In this document: piece by piece, positions 26,349 to 38,506 of the stretch | How the letters are laid out: every line of letters starts with the position of its first letter | Position numbering within the stretch: the first letter of the stretch is position 1 | Assembly: GCA_902806595.1 (NCBI GenBank) | Contig: CADCXC010000009.1 | Location: 2,170,001-2,234,000 of the forward strand | Direction of reading: 5' to 3' | Origin: Pyrenopolyporus hunteri | Lineage: Eukaryota; Ascomycota; Sordariomycetes; Xylariales; Hypoxylaceae | Length of the DNA: 64,000 nucleotides | Made by a program: the position numbers and the translations under genes | The notes under the pieces: model-generated | Told to the model about the DNA's origin: nothing | Seen by the model: only the letters and a program-made list of their open reading frames with translations | The model's database searches: none

Positions 26349-29300
26349 ATGACTAGCCTCGAGTTCATCATGGATATGAACGACGAAGAAGACCCCCAGA
26401 TAAATAAGAACGATGACGGCTCCAACCCACCCGGGCCATCTCGTAGTCAAGATCCTTCCCGTGCGGCAACGTCGAGCTATGAGCAACAGCCTAGAGACCA
26501 AGACGATAGACTAACTTCAGCCCCAACTAGACGGCGCGGCCCTACAGGTCGTTCATCCAAATCCACCGCTACCTCGTCGCCATCGACATCTTCAGCACGC
26601 CCGGCGCTTGTGAGTAGGCGGAGCACTACGAGTTCTGAATCAATGGATCCCGTTGGGTACGGAGGCCCCGCCCAAGGCTCGTCGTCCGGTGGAGGAGCAG
26701 GGACAGCAGCGGCGGGAGGAAGTATGCCGACGAGACCATTGGGCAACGTCCAGGGCGAAGGGGGTTTGCCGGTCAAGTATACCCCAATAACTGGCCGGGT
26801 CAGCAGAGCGAAGAAGGGCGTTCCGGTTCATACATGCGATCTATGCAAACCGCCCAAGGTAAGCGGACGATTTGGACCCGTACGAGAAGCTGCTTCAAAG
26901 GCTAATCTGAACGAAAATTAGACGTTTACAAGGGCGGAACACCTTAGGTTCGGGATCCTCGGGGACTGATATTATTGCGACATGCATCACTAAACCTCGA
27001 GTTACAGGCGTCATCAACTCGGCCATAAAAGCCCTGGGTACACATGTACTTTTCCCGGCTGTGGAAAACCTTTCCATAGAGCAGATTTACTTGCTCGCCA
27101 TTCACAGAAACAGTATGTTAACTGGCTGTTATGTCGGGATACAGCATCGAGGGGAGAGAGAGGGAGAGAGAAACGGAGAGGCTAACGGGTTACTAGTGAG
27201 CACGACGATAAGGCGTCATCGAGAGGCACGGGTGGAGAAGTTAGCCGGCCCGCATCCGCGGCCTCGCTGGAGGAAGGGGCCTCGGGATTGACTTACATGT
27301 CCCACAACCACTCGTCCATGGGCGGAGGATCGGGTACGCGCGCGTCAATGTCTGGCCCATCCGACATGTCCTCTGGAAGCACCTATCCCGGCAACCTTTC
27401 TTCGTACCAGCCAATGGGTAGCCAGGGTAGCAGCAGCAGCAGACAGACCCCAATGTCCCCTCCGCAACATTCCGGCCGCGGCGAGAGCTACCAGCCCACG
27501 TCCAACCCGTCTTCCCAGGGCTACGTACTAACCTCTCAGCCTCCGACGTCCCTCATAAGCCAACCCCTGAGCATTGGGGACTCTCCGGTCACAGGTACTG
27601 AGTACCCCTTTGCGATGGACTATCACCAACCTCGCACATCACCTTCCTTCTCTATATTTATGGACAATGCGATGTTGCCCCAGACCCTGCCTAGCTTGAC
27701 AATACCTGACAACAGTATTTCTCCAGGTCTTGTCCATCCTAGCCACGACGGTTCTCCTTGGCCATCTTCCGCCTCGGATAGCAACTATTCCACGCCTTCT
27801 GACATCGGCCACAGGAGGAACATGAATCGGAGCTTCGAGTCGCCGACGTCGGACTGGCCCGGTTCTGGCATCTATTCTGGAGCCTCCCACAACCTACAGA
27901 GCCCGAGCGGTGGGCTCGATACTTTCTTCGGGGCAGCGCCGAACCTTGACCAAGCGCTGAGCCTGACCCCGTTCTCAGACGATCATGCTTTCGTCGAACA
28001 ACCGCAACAATACCACCCCTATTCTTCAGTTCGTAGTCCGACCCCACCGACTATCTCACTGTCCGCTCAATCGACTGAAAATCTAGTCACCCTTGCAGCC
28101 CCATCCATTTCCGACGCAGCGTCGGCGGGAACCCGCCAGAAGGGCTCGGCGTTGCTCCTGGGAACACTCGGGAGCACAGCCTTTCTAACCGCGAACACCC
28201 TGCCCCCGCACGTCCGGAACGCCATCCCGAGATACCTCGAGGTATACTGGAAGCACTTCGACCCTCTCTTTCCGCTGGTCCACCGCGAAAGCGCCATAAC
28301 ACCCGCCGACGAGGTCCTGCGCTGCGCCATGGCTGCTGTAGGCGCGCAGTACCTCCAAGGCAAGGATGATCGCGTCAGAGCAAACGAGCTGCATGAATTT
28401 GCCTGGAAGGAGGTCAAGACTGTAAGTTGAAGCGGCCTCGGTCCACGCTCCTTTCCTTGAGGACAGCTGCTGAACCAACAGATGCAGTGCACGCAGTGGA
28501 ACCTCCAAGTCATGCAGGCGATCATCCTCTGCGAATTTTACGCGCGATTCCGTGGACGCAGTGTACAGAGAAGCCCGTCGGAGGCCTTCCAGTCGCTTTA
28601 CTCTCGGGTGAGTTCCCAGCTTTCTCCTTCATCATCTTCTTCTACTCTTATTGGCTCTCTCATATACTCTACTACTTTCCAGGATCCTCTCTTTAGTCTT
28701 GTTCTGTCTTCTAGTGGCCAGTGGTATCCATACTCAACATCTTTTTCCTTACAGATGGCGGACCACCAAACGCCGGACAACTTTGCTTTTTCTACATCAA
28801 CGCTTAACGAACGCTGGAACGAATGGATAGATAACGAGTCACGACGAAGACTCATGGCCGCTTGCTTTGTTTTGGATGTCCATGCATCCGTGTACTACCA
28901 ACAACATGTAATACAACCGTTTCCTATGTCGACGCACCCTATCCCCCTAATTAGACCTACCGAGGATCTCTGGGCCGCCCGGTCGTCGGAAGCGTGGAAG
29001 GTCCTCCTCGAGAACGCGAGGTTGGCCAACGCGGGACCATCCACCCACGCCGGCGATGCCCCCACCGCGGAACAGATATCGAACGCGCCATACCTCGACC
29101 GCGCCGTCTTCTTAACTTCAGAAGTCCTTCGACTACCCAAGCGATCGAGCCCTCCCATACTGGATCTCTCGGTCGAAATAGACCCGACTTTGGCCGAGCG
29201 AATCGATGGGCTATTCCCCGGATCAGCCGTCGGAAACACCTATCTGGCCCTGCACCATACGCCTCTTCACGACCTGCTCGCGGTTAGCGGCGACACCTGG

Positions 29301-29954
29301 CTCTTCTCGAAAAAGGTGGCGTCTCACCAGGTCTTTCAGCAGCATAAGAGGCGCCTCCAGTTGTGGTGCGGGAGCCCCCACGCCGGGGCCGCGGCGGGGT
29401 TCGCCGCCAAAGCTCTCCTAGCCTTCCTCGACAACATCAGTTATAGCAACCATAATAGACGACATGCGGCAGTTTCTTCTTTGGAGCCGGAAGAAGAAGG
29501 GGGAGGGAGCAGGGGGCGGAGCAAGAGTTGGAACATGCTGGATATCTCGGACTATTGGGCTGTATACGTATGCGCACTCATCTGCTGGGCGCTCGGCCAT
29601 CGCTCGATAGTCAGGGGTAACGGGGCCTACTCTGGCTCTGGGCCCGACTATGCTTCTCATGATCAACAGCAACAGTACTATAACCGTCATTATGACAATG
29701 ACAGTGGGAACAACAACAAAAAATCTAATGCTAATGCTGGGGAGCGGGAAACCATGAAGTGGCTGAGGATGGTTGCGGGGCTGGGCGCGGAACAGGCGCT
29801 CGGCGCGCGTAGCCGGAAGGAGACCATGGGCGTTGTTAGCATGGTCAGGAGAAGGCTCGAGGACGAGGCGGTAGGTGTTAAAAGCCGGCTCCTCGTCGAC
29901 GCTTTATGGACGCTGAAGAGGCTCGAGGAACGCGCCGGTGACAAGTGGTTCTAG
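26349..29954 (+). CDS. C2H2 zinc-finger transcription factor with fungal_trans-like domain
   Basis: Six exons fit: 26349-26858, 26922-26947, 27008-27112, 27197-28421, 28482-28607 and 28755-29954, giving 1063 residues. A later in-frame ATG (26373) is also possible. After a Ser/Pro/Gly-rich N-terminus come two C2H2 fingers: C163/C166/H181/H185 (HTCDLCKPPKTFTRAEHLRR) and C192/C197/H210/H214 (YTCTFPGCGKPFHRADLLAR). Exon 2, only 26 nt, encodes the middle of finger 1. A Ser/Pro/Gln-rich activation-like region spans about residues 215-500. The rest has the pattern of the fungal transcription-factor regulatory domain: YLEVYWKHFDPLFPLVHRES, then MQAIILCEFYARFRGR and WIDNESRRRLMAACFVLDVH. It most likely acts in the nucleus as a sequence-specific regulator; the targets are unknown. 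The long 3' flank is T/C-rich. Confidence 0.85.
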
Positions 29955-32036
29955 AACGTCGGATCAGGGGGGTGGGGGAAAACGAAGAAGAAAAAAAAAA
30001 TAAAAGTATAATATAAAGGGCAGACGAGGTCCTGGGGATATAATGTAAGATGGGCGGAAACTGGGCGCTGTATTTCTTATTTTCATCATCCCGCCCCCCC
30101 TTTTTTTCTCGCTTTCTTGTCTTTCCTTGTATTTTATTTTTTCTTCTTGTGGGTTTATTTTCCTCTTCGATTCTTCTCCCGTTCGAACCACCTTCGAAAT
30201 TTCTATACTATCCTTTTTCTGGCGTCTGTTTATCTGTGTCTCTCTGTCTTTCTATCTACCCACGTCTTTTTGCCTTTTCGTTTTTTTCCATCTTTCCCCC
30301 CATCTCTTTCTCTTTTCATCACCTGCATCCTCTCTTGATCGTGCCATGTATAACATAGACATTTCCGGGTAGGGGAGCAGCAGAGATACACTTGTACCAT
30401 TAGAAACGCATTGCGACGGACGACAAAAAAAAATGACCGGGGATTTGGGGTTGGGAGGCGCGTTTACACACACACATCACCGAGGACGGCTGCATGGGGC
30501 TTATTCTCCCCCTCCCTTTTTCTATCCGCACATTGGAGGCGTTGATGGACGAACATCGATGTACTACCAATTTTTCCCCTCCGGATTTATTCATTAATGG
30601 GGAGGGAATGGGGGTGGCGGTGGGGAGGGGGCTCTTTTCTTATCTTTTGTTTTTGCGAGACTGCTTACACCAATGTCGTGCTACTTGAGGATGACTAATG
30701 ACGGGTTAACGAATCTTAAATGTACTTCTAGATAGATGCGAGATATGCGAGTTTAGCGTTTCTTTTTGGTGGGGGGATTAATAGAGATACAAGAGATACC
30801 TATTATGATCTGCTTAGGAACATCAATTATTCTGTTTCCGTATTGACTTGTTGAAAAAATGAAGTCTTGCTGAACTATTTTAGTTATGTTATGGTGAGTT
30901 TCATAAGAGGTAACCACTACTAATGTAATCCGTAAGTCCTTAACCGAAAATATTCATAACTTTGCGAAGTACCTACATGTATTCACCGAAGAACTAAAAT
31001 TGGTAGGGAATGGAAATCTTGGCTCGGCTTACTCGGCCGCAGATGAACCTGCAGTACATAGGTACCTACCTATGTATTCGGGTGGCTGGGTAAGAGGCGT
31101 TTGCTTCGCATGTGATTGTGCAGATAAGTAACCGGATACTATTGCATGTACTTGCTCTATACTATGTACCTAGGTACCTACTAAGGTCGGGTATGCGCGA
31201 CGTACCCTATCGAAGTACGTGGATGATTCCACGGCGGATGGCTGGTAACATCGAAGTTATGTAGCTATCCTGGATCCGCGTGCGGAAACGAAAAGAGGGT
31301 TGCACATACCGATATACCAGGTATGTACCTAGGTAGGTATGTGAATGAGACAGCCCTCGTCGCGAACTCTCGAGATAATGTCATTTTGTTAGGTAATTAC
31401 CTGGGTGGATACCTAATTCCATCATTCATCCAAGTCAATGCGCGTACGATTCAAACGCCGAGAGTAAAACATACATGTAGGTAGGTATCACTTGTATCGG
31501 GTAGGACGATAGTACGTAGATTCGCCGTATTCGAAGGTTTAGTGTTGCTAGGTACTGAAGAGAGTGCGACTTCCAAGGTTCCTATGCCAGGACTTACTAT
31601 GAATTAGTGCGATTTAGTAGGTAGCCTACCTGTACTGATGTGAGGATAACGCAATATGTACCTACGTATCCGGTACCTGACGTTATCAATTCTTGCGGCG
31701 AGTCTAAAGGGTGGAGTCAATCTTACAAGCTTACAAGGTGCTAGGACCTAAGCTGTTAAGGCCCGTCGATAGATCGGACTTTATCTGACTCTATTGGGCT
31801 AAGTGGCTAATTTGCTAATAATCATTATCTACGGCGGGCTGCGGGTCGGAGCTAAAGGTGCTCGAGCTCAGGAATCGAAGCTGTTCAACTTACGTTTTTT
31901 TCCTCCCCCATCACAATTTCACAGCAAGCCTGGACCGAGAGACCTTACCTACTCCTTTCCTTTCTACTGCCTACCTGGATATCGAACTGCTTCTGCCGAC
32001 CTTTTCGCCCTTGTTCAATCGTATAAGCTATCGACG
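29955..32036. other. Intergenic region, 2.1 kb
   Basis: No gene is supported. From 30075 to 30345 the plus strand is strongly pyrimidine-rich (T/C runs) and probably belongs to the 3' UTR or terminator of the C2H2 gene. GGTA/TACC repeats appear at 31060-31075, 31160-31185 and 31320-31345. The last 250 bp are the likely promoter and leader of the CBM48 gene. Confidence 0.5.
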
Positions 32037-35000
32037 ATGGGAACTTTCGTGTTTAAATGGTGAGTTAGATAGTCTCAAGATGAGACAGCTCCGTCTTTCT
32101 CGGCCGACGCCTGTGTATCACAGTCGCAAGCTTGAGAGCCAGAGTCCCCCCCTTCACCGTATCGCCGCGTCGAGTTGGCTGCCACTCATCGAGTCCTATG
32201 GGAAGCCGAACGTGTCGCATCGTGAATCAAATTGGCGTGGAGCTCCGCTGACCTCCTTTCTTTTTTTACTCTCAACAGGGAACACCCCGCCTCTGAGGTC
32301 TACGTGACCGGCACATTCGACGATTGGAATAAGACGGAGAAGCTGGAGAAAGTCGGCGACCATTTCGAGAAGGAGGTGACGCTTCCGGATGCCTCGAAGA
32401 AGATTTTTTATAAGGTTCGTCGCAACGTATCCCGCACACGCAAGTCGTGTCCGTCATCCAATCTACCCGCGCTTCTTTTCCTTTCTTTTATTTCTGTCAT
32501 TTAATTTCCCGCCCCGCCCTTCTTGCTCTTCTAGGTTCGCGTCTAGAGCCGCAATGCTTTTCCTCAAGTCGCAAGATAAGGCGGTCGGCCTTTTGCGCAA
32601 GTGATCGATGCCTGCAATACGGATCATTTAGCGCCGAATGCCCATGCTCGCGCCCACGCACCTCATGGCAATTGAAAAGTTGCGCATTCAATTCCACCGA
32701 GCGCGTCAACTGGTCTGCCCAGCTACTTCCATCCATCCATCCATACATACATACTTGCTATCTTGTCCCAATGCGTCCTTATGTATTGTCCAATATCCCG
32801 GAGGGGTGCTCGAACTCGTTGGATCCCCCTCCCCGCCCCTGGTGCTTCTTCCCCCCGATGCAAAACATAACTCCGCGAACCGCTATGACGCAAGACCACC
32901 GCGAATGCAACGGAACGAGGTGGGCTCCGATCCTGATAGGTCAATTGTATTGGGGTATGGCATGGTCACGACCACAGATCTGGCCTAGGCGATTGATGGG
33001 GTTAGGCGGGAAAGAACAAGCATCCACAATCCTCGTTGTGATGATCCCTTTCTTTCTATAGCTTCTCCCACAGTTAATTGCTGATCCCTTGACGGGTCTT
33101 GTGACAATGCCTGCTCGGCCTTACTCAAGGGAGTTCGGAGACGCTACTTCTACCAACCCCGCGGTAACCCGAAAATGGCTTTGAACAAGCGCTTTGAGCG
33201 GGAAGAGTGGTAGCGCGAGTACCTACCTCTTGGGTATAAGGGTATATACCTCTTTAGGTGTCGAAGTTGCGGGTGCGCAGCAGGCGCAGGCGACTTGCAT
33301 TGGTGGAGACCTAGCACACACCGTCATACCTGGAACGCCCCGAATGAGATGGTCCTAGCCGGTTGTTTCCCCTCTGAAGGAAGGGAGCCTTGTCCCCCTG
33401 ACGCAGCAGGCACTAACCGCAGGGCCTCTTAGCTCTCTGGGCAAGCTAAAGTACCTAAACCTTGCCTGGTACTTAGCCTAGAGCTGCGTGCGTGCGTGTG
33501 CGTGTGCGTGTGTATGTGCGGGCGTGTGTACCTCGGGTTTCGCGGCACCTTGCATTAGGGCAGACTTTGTCATTGTTGAGTAACTTTCCCGACTTCAGGC
33601 GCAACCTCTTTGTCTCCCTGCTTTCTCCAACTTTCTCTCTTGTTCTACTTTGTTTTTGGCCCCTAGAACACACACCGCCAGGCGCCATCCTGTCGCACAT
33701 ATTATAACCTAGGTATCCAATCTTGACTTTTCAAGCTGACCGCTTTTCTTCTCATTATAGTTTGTCGTTGACGGTAATTGGGTCACCGATCACACTGCAC
33801 CGAAAGAAGCCGACGAGAGCGGCAACGAGAATAACGTCCTAACCCCTGAGCGTATTGTTACCGAAGCGCCAGCTACTACCGCCATTATGAGCACAGTCAC
33901 GCCCGATTCTACAACCGCTGCTCTAGCCGCGGAGGTGCCGTTGGAGGAGAAGAAGGACGGCGAGGAGCTACCAGGCGCATTTCCCGAGACGCCCGCTGCG
34001 GATCTCGACAAGGGTGGCGATTTCAGCGTGAACCCCTTACCAGCTGCCGACGGCGCCGTTAACCCAATCCAGCTCGCTCCGGGCGAGAAGATCCCTGAAA
34101 ATCTTACTGCGAACGGCATTACTAGCCATGTGAAGCTGGATCCCGAGTCGTACAAGAAGAGCGACACCGTCATAGGTAAGTTTTCATCTCTTCAACTTGT
34201 ACGTTCAATATCTAACCCGTCTCCCAAAGGTGGTCTCCCTGCTGCTATATCTTCAGCCGCGCCAGAGTCCACGACTGCTGCTTTGGCGGCTAGCGCACCT
34301 ATCGAGGCAAAGGTTCCCGATGTGGTAAAAGAAAGCCAAGAAGAGGCCCACGTTGATCCCGAAGCCAGCGCTGTTCCCGAGGCAGTGCAGGAGAAGGCTG
34401 AGGTCGAGAACGAGCTCCTTGACAAAGTGAAGGAGGCTCCCTCTACTTCCGAAGGTGTTGCCGGCGAAGGCACGGAGAAGACGGAGAACGTTGTTACTCC
34501 CGGCGAGGCCGCTGCTTCTGTCGCAGCTGCGGCTACGGCTGCGGGTGCAGCTGCGCTAGCCGGCGCGGCTGCTGCTAAGGACGCCGCCGTCGAGAAGGCC
34601 ACGGAGGCCGCCGCGACAGCACAAGAAGCTGCTATCGAGGCGGCTAAGAATCTACCCGAACCGGTCAAGGAGAAGCTTCCGGAGTCGGTTCAGAACGCGA
34701 TTGGAAACACAGAGAAGGAAGAAACACGCGAGGAAGTCTCTCCCGAGGTACCTGCCGTCGTAAAGGAATCCATCACCGAGGCAGGCCAAGCTCCCGAGGC
34801 CGCAGCAAATACGGAGGCTGTCGAGGAGAAGAAGGCCGTCGAAGCCGAGCTATTGAAGGAGGTCGAGGAAGTTAAGCCTGTGGATGCGGTCGACGAAGAG
34901 CCGAAGACAAAGCCGGAAGAGCCAGCGGAAACCGCCGCCGAATCTTCCGAGATCAAGATACCGCCTGCCGCGGAGACGCCCACGGCTAACGGCACTCAGA

Positions 35001-35254
35001 CGGCCAACGGCACCCATGTGGCTAACGGCACCCACGAATCTGTTAAGCCGGTGGAAGTGAAGCCGACTGAACCGGCGGAAGCGAAATCGGCTGACCCGGC
35101 TCCCGAGGCTACCCCCGCCGCCCCCGTCGAATCGAGCGAGGCAGCTGCTCCGAATGACAAGCCGGCTGACGCCCCCGCGCCGACGGAAAAGAAGAAGAAG
35201 AACCGGCTTAGCTCCATCTTCGGCAGGATGAAGAGCAAGCTGTCTGGCAAATAA
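32037..35254 (+). CDS. CBM48 (AMPK-beta-type glycogen-binding) protein, Crp1/Mdg1-like
   Basis: Four exons restore the domain: 32037-32059, 32279-32414, 33761-34175 and 34230-35254; product 532 residues. The protein starts MGTFVFKW and continues EHPASEVYVTGTFDDWNKTE, the typical opening of an AMPK1_CBM domain. It closes with FYKFVVDGNWVTDHTAPKE, and intron 2 (1346 bp) splits it exactly at FYK/FVVDGNW. Trp and Lys positions typical of sugar contact are present. Intron 3 (54 bp, GTAAGT...AAAG) keeps the frame and could be read through. The remaining 430 residues are Ala/Glu/Pro-rich, with an Ala-rich helix-like stretch near residues 285-335 and an ANGTQTANGTHVANGTHE repeat. The last residues, KKKKNRLSSIFGRMKSKL, form a basic amphipathic end that may touch membranes. 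The yeast relatives Crp1 and Mdg1 bind cruciform DNA or act in pheromone signalling; the role here is not known. Confidence 0.82.
32415..33760 (+). other. Unusually long intron of the CBM48 gene
   Basis: The domain joins perfectly across donor GTTCGT at 32415 and acceptor CATTATAG at 33760, leaving 1346 bp between, ten times or more the size of other introns here. The plus-strand frame at 32447-33061 inside it has no known domain. The region contains CCATCCATCCATACATAC repeats, GT-rich repeats (33487-33515) and T/C-rich DNA near the acceptor. A hidden alternative promoter, a small RNA or an alternative exon cannot be excluded. Confidence 0.6.
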
Positions 35255-36848
35255 GTAATTGTTGCCTCACCTTTGCTTTTGGTATTTGTTTTGGCATGGT
35301 CGCCAACCTCTTCGTTTCTTTTTGAAGCTCATGATTCCCCATCTTGCGTCGACTTACTACGGTAGGTGCCGGCAGGCCATGTTCACTGCCAGGTGTCTTA
35401 ATGTACATAAAATCCGTTTATTCGGCATCCCCCTAATATGCTAACCCACGAATAATATCTTGGTACTCGCGAAAGGGCTCGATGCTGCTCTGGAACGGTG
35501 TAGGCGGTTGGCTTTTCCTTTTCTTTATGGCTCAATCTTTCCTACTCGCGGTTCTTATTACGTCCTCTGATGACTCTTGTCGAATCCGAACTTGGCGGCG
35601 ATGGCCCCTTCCTCGTCCTACACTACCTCGCGATGAGCATAGTCTGCTATCTAACGTATCGAGCCATGTAAGAGTTGGGCCGACCCAGGATTACGAATGC
35701 GGTAACGGGAATTTGTGATTGGCGATAGTTGGGCAACAATATCCGGGTAGTCGAGAATAGACAGACGCTGGACGACGGGATTGGAGAGCTAGACCGAGCG
35801 CGTTATGGATGTAGAGACTGACGGCACCTAGTTGGAAAACGTAGGGAAAACGTAGGGAAAAGCAACTCTTAATAGACGAGTAGTTATCGGACCTAGGCTG
35901 CCTAAATATTGTGACGATGAGAGTGATTTAGTACGATGCCTTAATTTATGTTTGGGCTGGGTTCTGCATTTTTGAAGTTGGGTATAAGGGTAGGTTGCAA
36001 ATAGTTTCTGGCCAATCACAGTGGGCTACCGTTCTTATTCGGTATCCCCCTCATTTCTAACCAAAACTCACCATTTTAACCAAAACTCACCAAGTTTATA
36101 AAGGTATCACGAACCCAAAAAAATAGGGAAATTTCAATTTAAATAGAATCGAATGAGAATTAGTTGAGTATTATTCCTAGGTCATTATTTCCTGGTTTGA
36201 GAAATTTATCGTCGTCTTATAATTTTAGGAAGTGGTGTTGAAGTAGTCTCCTACTAAAACACCCGCCGTTTTTAAGGGGATATATCTAGGTACCTATTTT
36301 TCAATTAATACGGTGTTCGCTTATCGCACGAAGTTATATTTAAATAATACTGTATTGAATAATTAATAATCTGTAGAGCTCTATCGGACTTAAGAGTGTG
36401 TGTAATTCTTACATTTCTATTGCATTTTTAACAGCTTTAGGAGGTTCACGGGTTTTAGCAGTGTTACTGTATCTGCCAGCTTACGCCTAAGGTTATCTTG
36501 TGGTATTTTATCTAGGTAGCTATCCTGGAAGGGCCACTCATCCCTGGCTCTAATTATATATGCTGGAGGAGGCTTGAACGGAACCCGCTGCATGTCTTTC
36601 TTTTCCTTGAAAGGAGTCCTACGAGGCATGGTTTTTAGGCTTGCTATGCTGGTCAAGAGATCAGCAACTAGAGGGACGTGAATTTTTATATCCAGAAAGA
36701 CCCTCGCCATGCTCTACCGATAGAAGTATCTATGTAGAGTAGGTGCTGCGTACATGAGGTGAATTCGGGATTCTGCCATTCCCTAAGAGTCGTTATCATC
36801 GTTAATATCGTAATCATCATCGTAGTCCAGGTCGCCAAAACTCCCTCC
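35255..36848. other. Convergent intergenic region, 1.6 kb
   Basis: It lies between the stop codons of the CBM48 gene and a minus-strand gene. AT-rich DNA spans about 36050-36420. A minus-strand frame at 36417-36710 (97 residues, basic, no recognised domain) is not supported as a gene. In-frame acidic codons lie just downstream of the stop of the minus-strand gene (36783-36848). Confidence 0.5.
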
Positions 36849-37702
36849 CTAGTTACTATCATTTTCATCATTTTCATCTTCGCCTTCCCCATCTTCCTTA
36901 TCCTCATTATTTCTCTTTCTTTTTCTTTTTTTTTCAAACAATTTCTTCATCGTCCATCCGAGACTCTCTATTACATTAATAGGATAATCATCAACGCGGT
37001 GGCCAGTGACAACGATCTCTTTTAGCGACGATATGGAATGCCGGAAGTATGAATCGGCCACCGCCAACGCCTCCGATAAGACCACAGGGTCTTCGAGGTG
37101 GCTGAGCTGAACCTCCCCCTTGCTGGAATAGAAGGACGTCGTAATCGTGGTCAAGCCGACGCAGCAGCTGCCGATGCCATCAAGGACGTTGCTCGAGTGG
37201 AGAGTGACCCGGCCACGTCTGAGGGTCCGGAATCCCGGAAAGTCGACACGGATGTGCCGGATGTAGCCTGCGTTGACACTGCCGATCCTCTCAAGAAACG
37301 GGCCTACCTCCCCTTTGAGCCAGGTGAGGGGGCAGGGCGAGTCGGTAAAGTTGAGTTGGTTCCTCCCATACAGTATCCAGGCGGTCTCGTCATGCAGGGC
37401 CTTGCTCACGCGTAGCAAGCTAGCCGTGTACGGTGCAAACTTCCAAGCCGTAGGTGGTCGCATATAGGTTTCCAGCGGATAAAAAGGGCCCTGCTCTACT
37501 AAGACCAGCTCATATACCATGATGCGAAGTTCCTTTGGGAGGTCAAGAAGACTAGTCGATGTGTTGGTGTTGGCGGTCGTCGTGGTCGCGGGCTGTTTGG
37601 TACTCTCGTTAGCTGTGAGATCTCGGCCAAAGGCTTCTCTGGGAGTCTGTTTACACTATAGAGCGCCATGCTGCGTTCGGGGGAATCGACGACATCAGAC
37701 AT
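36849..37702 (-). CDS. Fungal protein of unknown function with an LPKELRIMVYEL motif
   Basis: The continuous minus-strand frame 36849-37612 is joined here to a proposed first exon 37657-37702 by a 44-bp intron (GTGTAA...CACAG), giving 269 residues from MSDVVDSPERS. The exon 1 model is tentative; the first internal Met is at 37520. The sequence SLLDLPKELRIMVYELVLVE, then SLLRVSKALHDETAWILYGRN and IRHIRVDFPGF, is the pattern of a large fungal family of uncharacterised proteins that start like F-box proteins but usually lack a clear F-box. The tail is lysine-rich (KKRKRKRNNEDKE) and then acidic. The TAG at 36849-36851 is followed in frame by 21 acidic codons before the next stop. No function can be assigned. 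Confidence 0.6.
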
Positions 37703-38123
37703 CTTTCCGGACACTAGGTACTTGGAGGAGTAGTTGCCGAGTGGAATTATCCTTAGGTGCGTTCGCTGGCACTGGTGGCGTGCACCGTCACTGTTGATTA
37801 AGAGGAGCACGCGGGTCCAGCTCCGTTGTTCTTGTTCCTATTTGTACTCACCCCCGTTCCCGCCATGGGCAAACGAGAAGGAAAGACAACACGCAGCCGC
37901 GGCCCCGAAAAAGCCATAGGCGGAGACTACGCGTACCCGTGATAATATTACGGCCGGCTACCTACATGTATCTGTGCTACCTGTGCGTTTTGCGGTACAT
38001 GTAGGTACTATCTATGAAATGATACATCGAAGCTATACAAGCCGAATATACATACGTGTAGGAAGAAGCCGTGGGTGCATACGAATTCTAGGGTAAAAAG
38101 GTACGGCGTACCTATTATACATA
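37703..38123. other. Flank between the unknown gene and the transposon relic
   Basis: About 420 bp of promoter-type DNA for the minus-strand gene, with GGTA/TACC-like and TACATGTA motifs at 37960-38020. No gene is visible. Confidence 0.5.
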
Positions 38124-38166
38124 CCTTAGCGTCTTGGGGGGGGTTAGCTAAACGGTATATATTTGG
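38124..38166 (+). repeat. Left terminal inverted repeat (43 bp)
   Basis: It begins CCTTAGCGTCTTGGGG and pairs with 39133-39175 with about five mismatches, several of them C/T or G/A type. It includes the TTAGCTAAAC core. Confidence 0.8.
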
Positions 38167-38411
38167 CTTAATCCAGCTTTTTGGTATATATACTGTTTAG
38201 TTGACTGAACCGTTTATTAATTTAAGGTTATAAGAATTGAACCGTTTATTTAATGCGTAATATATATATCGTTTAAATATTATACGTTTTATTTATTTCG
38301 GGCGTTTAATTAAAAAAATTATTTAAATATCGTTTAATTAAATAAGTTATATATATGTAATTTAATCGAATAAAAGTTTATTTTTTTAAACGTTTTAAAA
38401 ATTCGAAATCG

Positions 38412-38506
38412 TTTAATTTAATTAAAATTATTTAATTTAATTAAAATTATTTAATTTAATTAAAATTATTTAATTTAATTAAAATTATTTAATTTAATTA
38501 AAATTA
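38412..38506. repeat. Five exact 19-bp tandem copies inside the AT-rich element
   Basis: The unit TTTAATTTAATTAAAATTA occurs five times without change from 38412 to 38506, with a partial sixth copy. Each unit is close to self-complementary. Exact copies in otherwise heavily mutated DNA suggest that the array expanded after the mutation phase. Confidence 0.8.

Noticed and set aside
36417..36710. 97-codon minus-strand frame, possible transposase fragment
   Set aside because: Basic composition but no catalytic motif or terminal repeats nearby; too weak to call.
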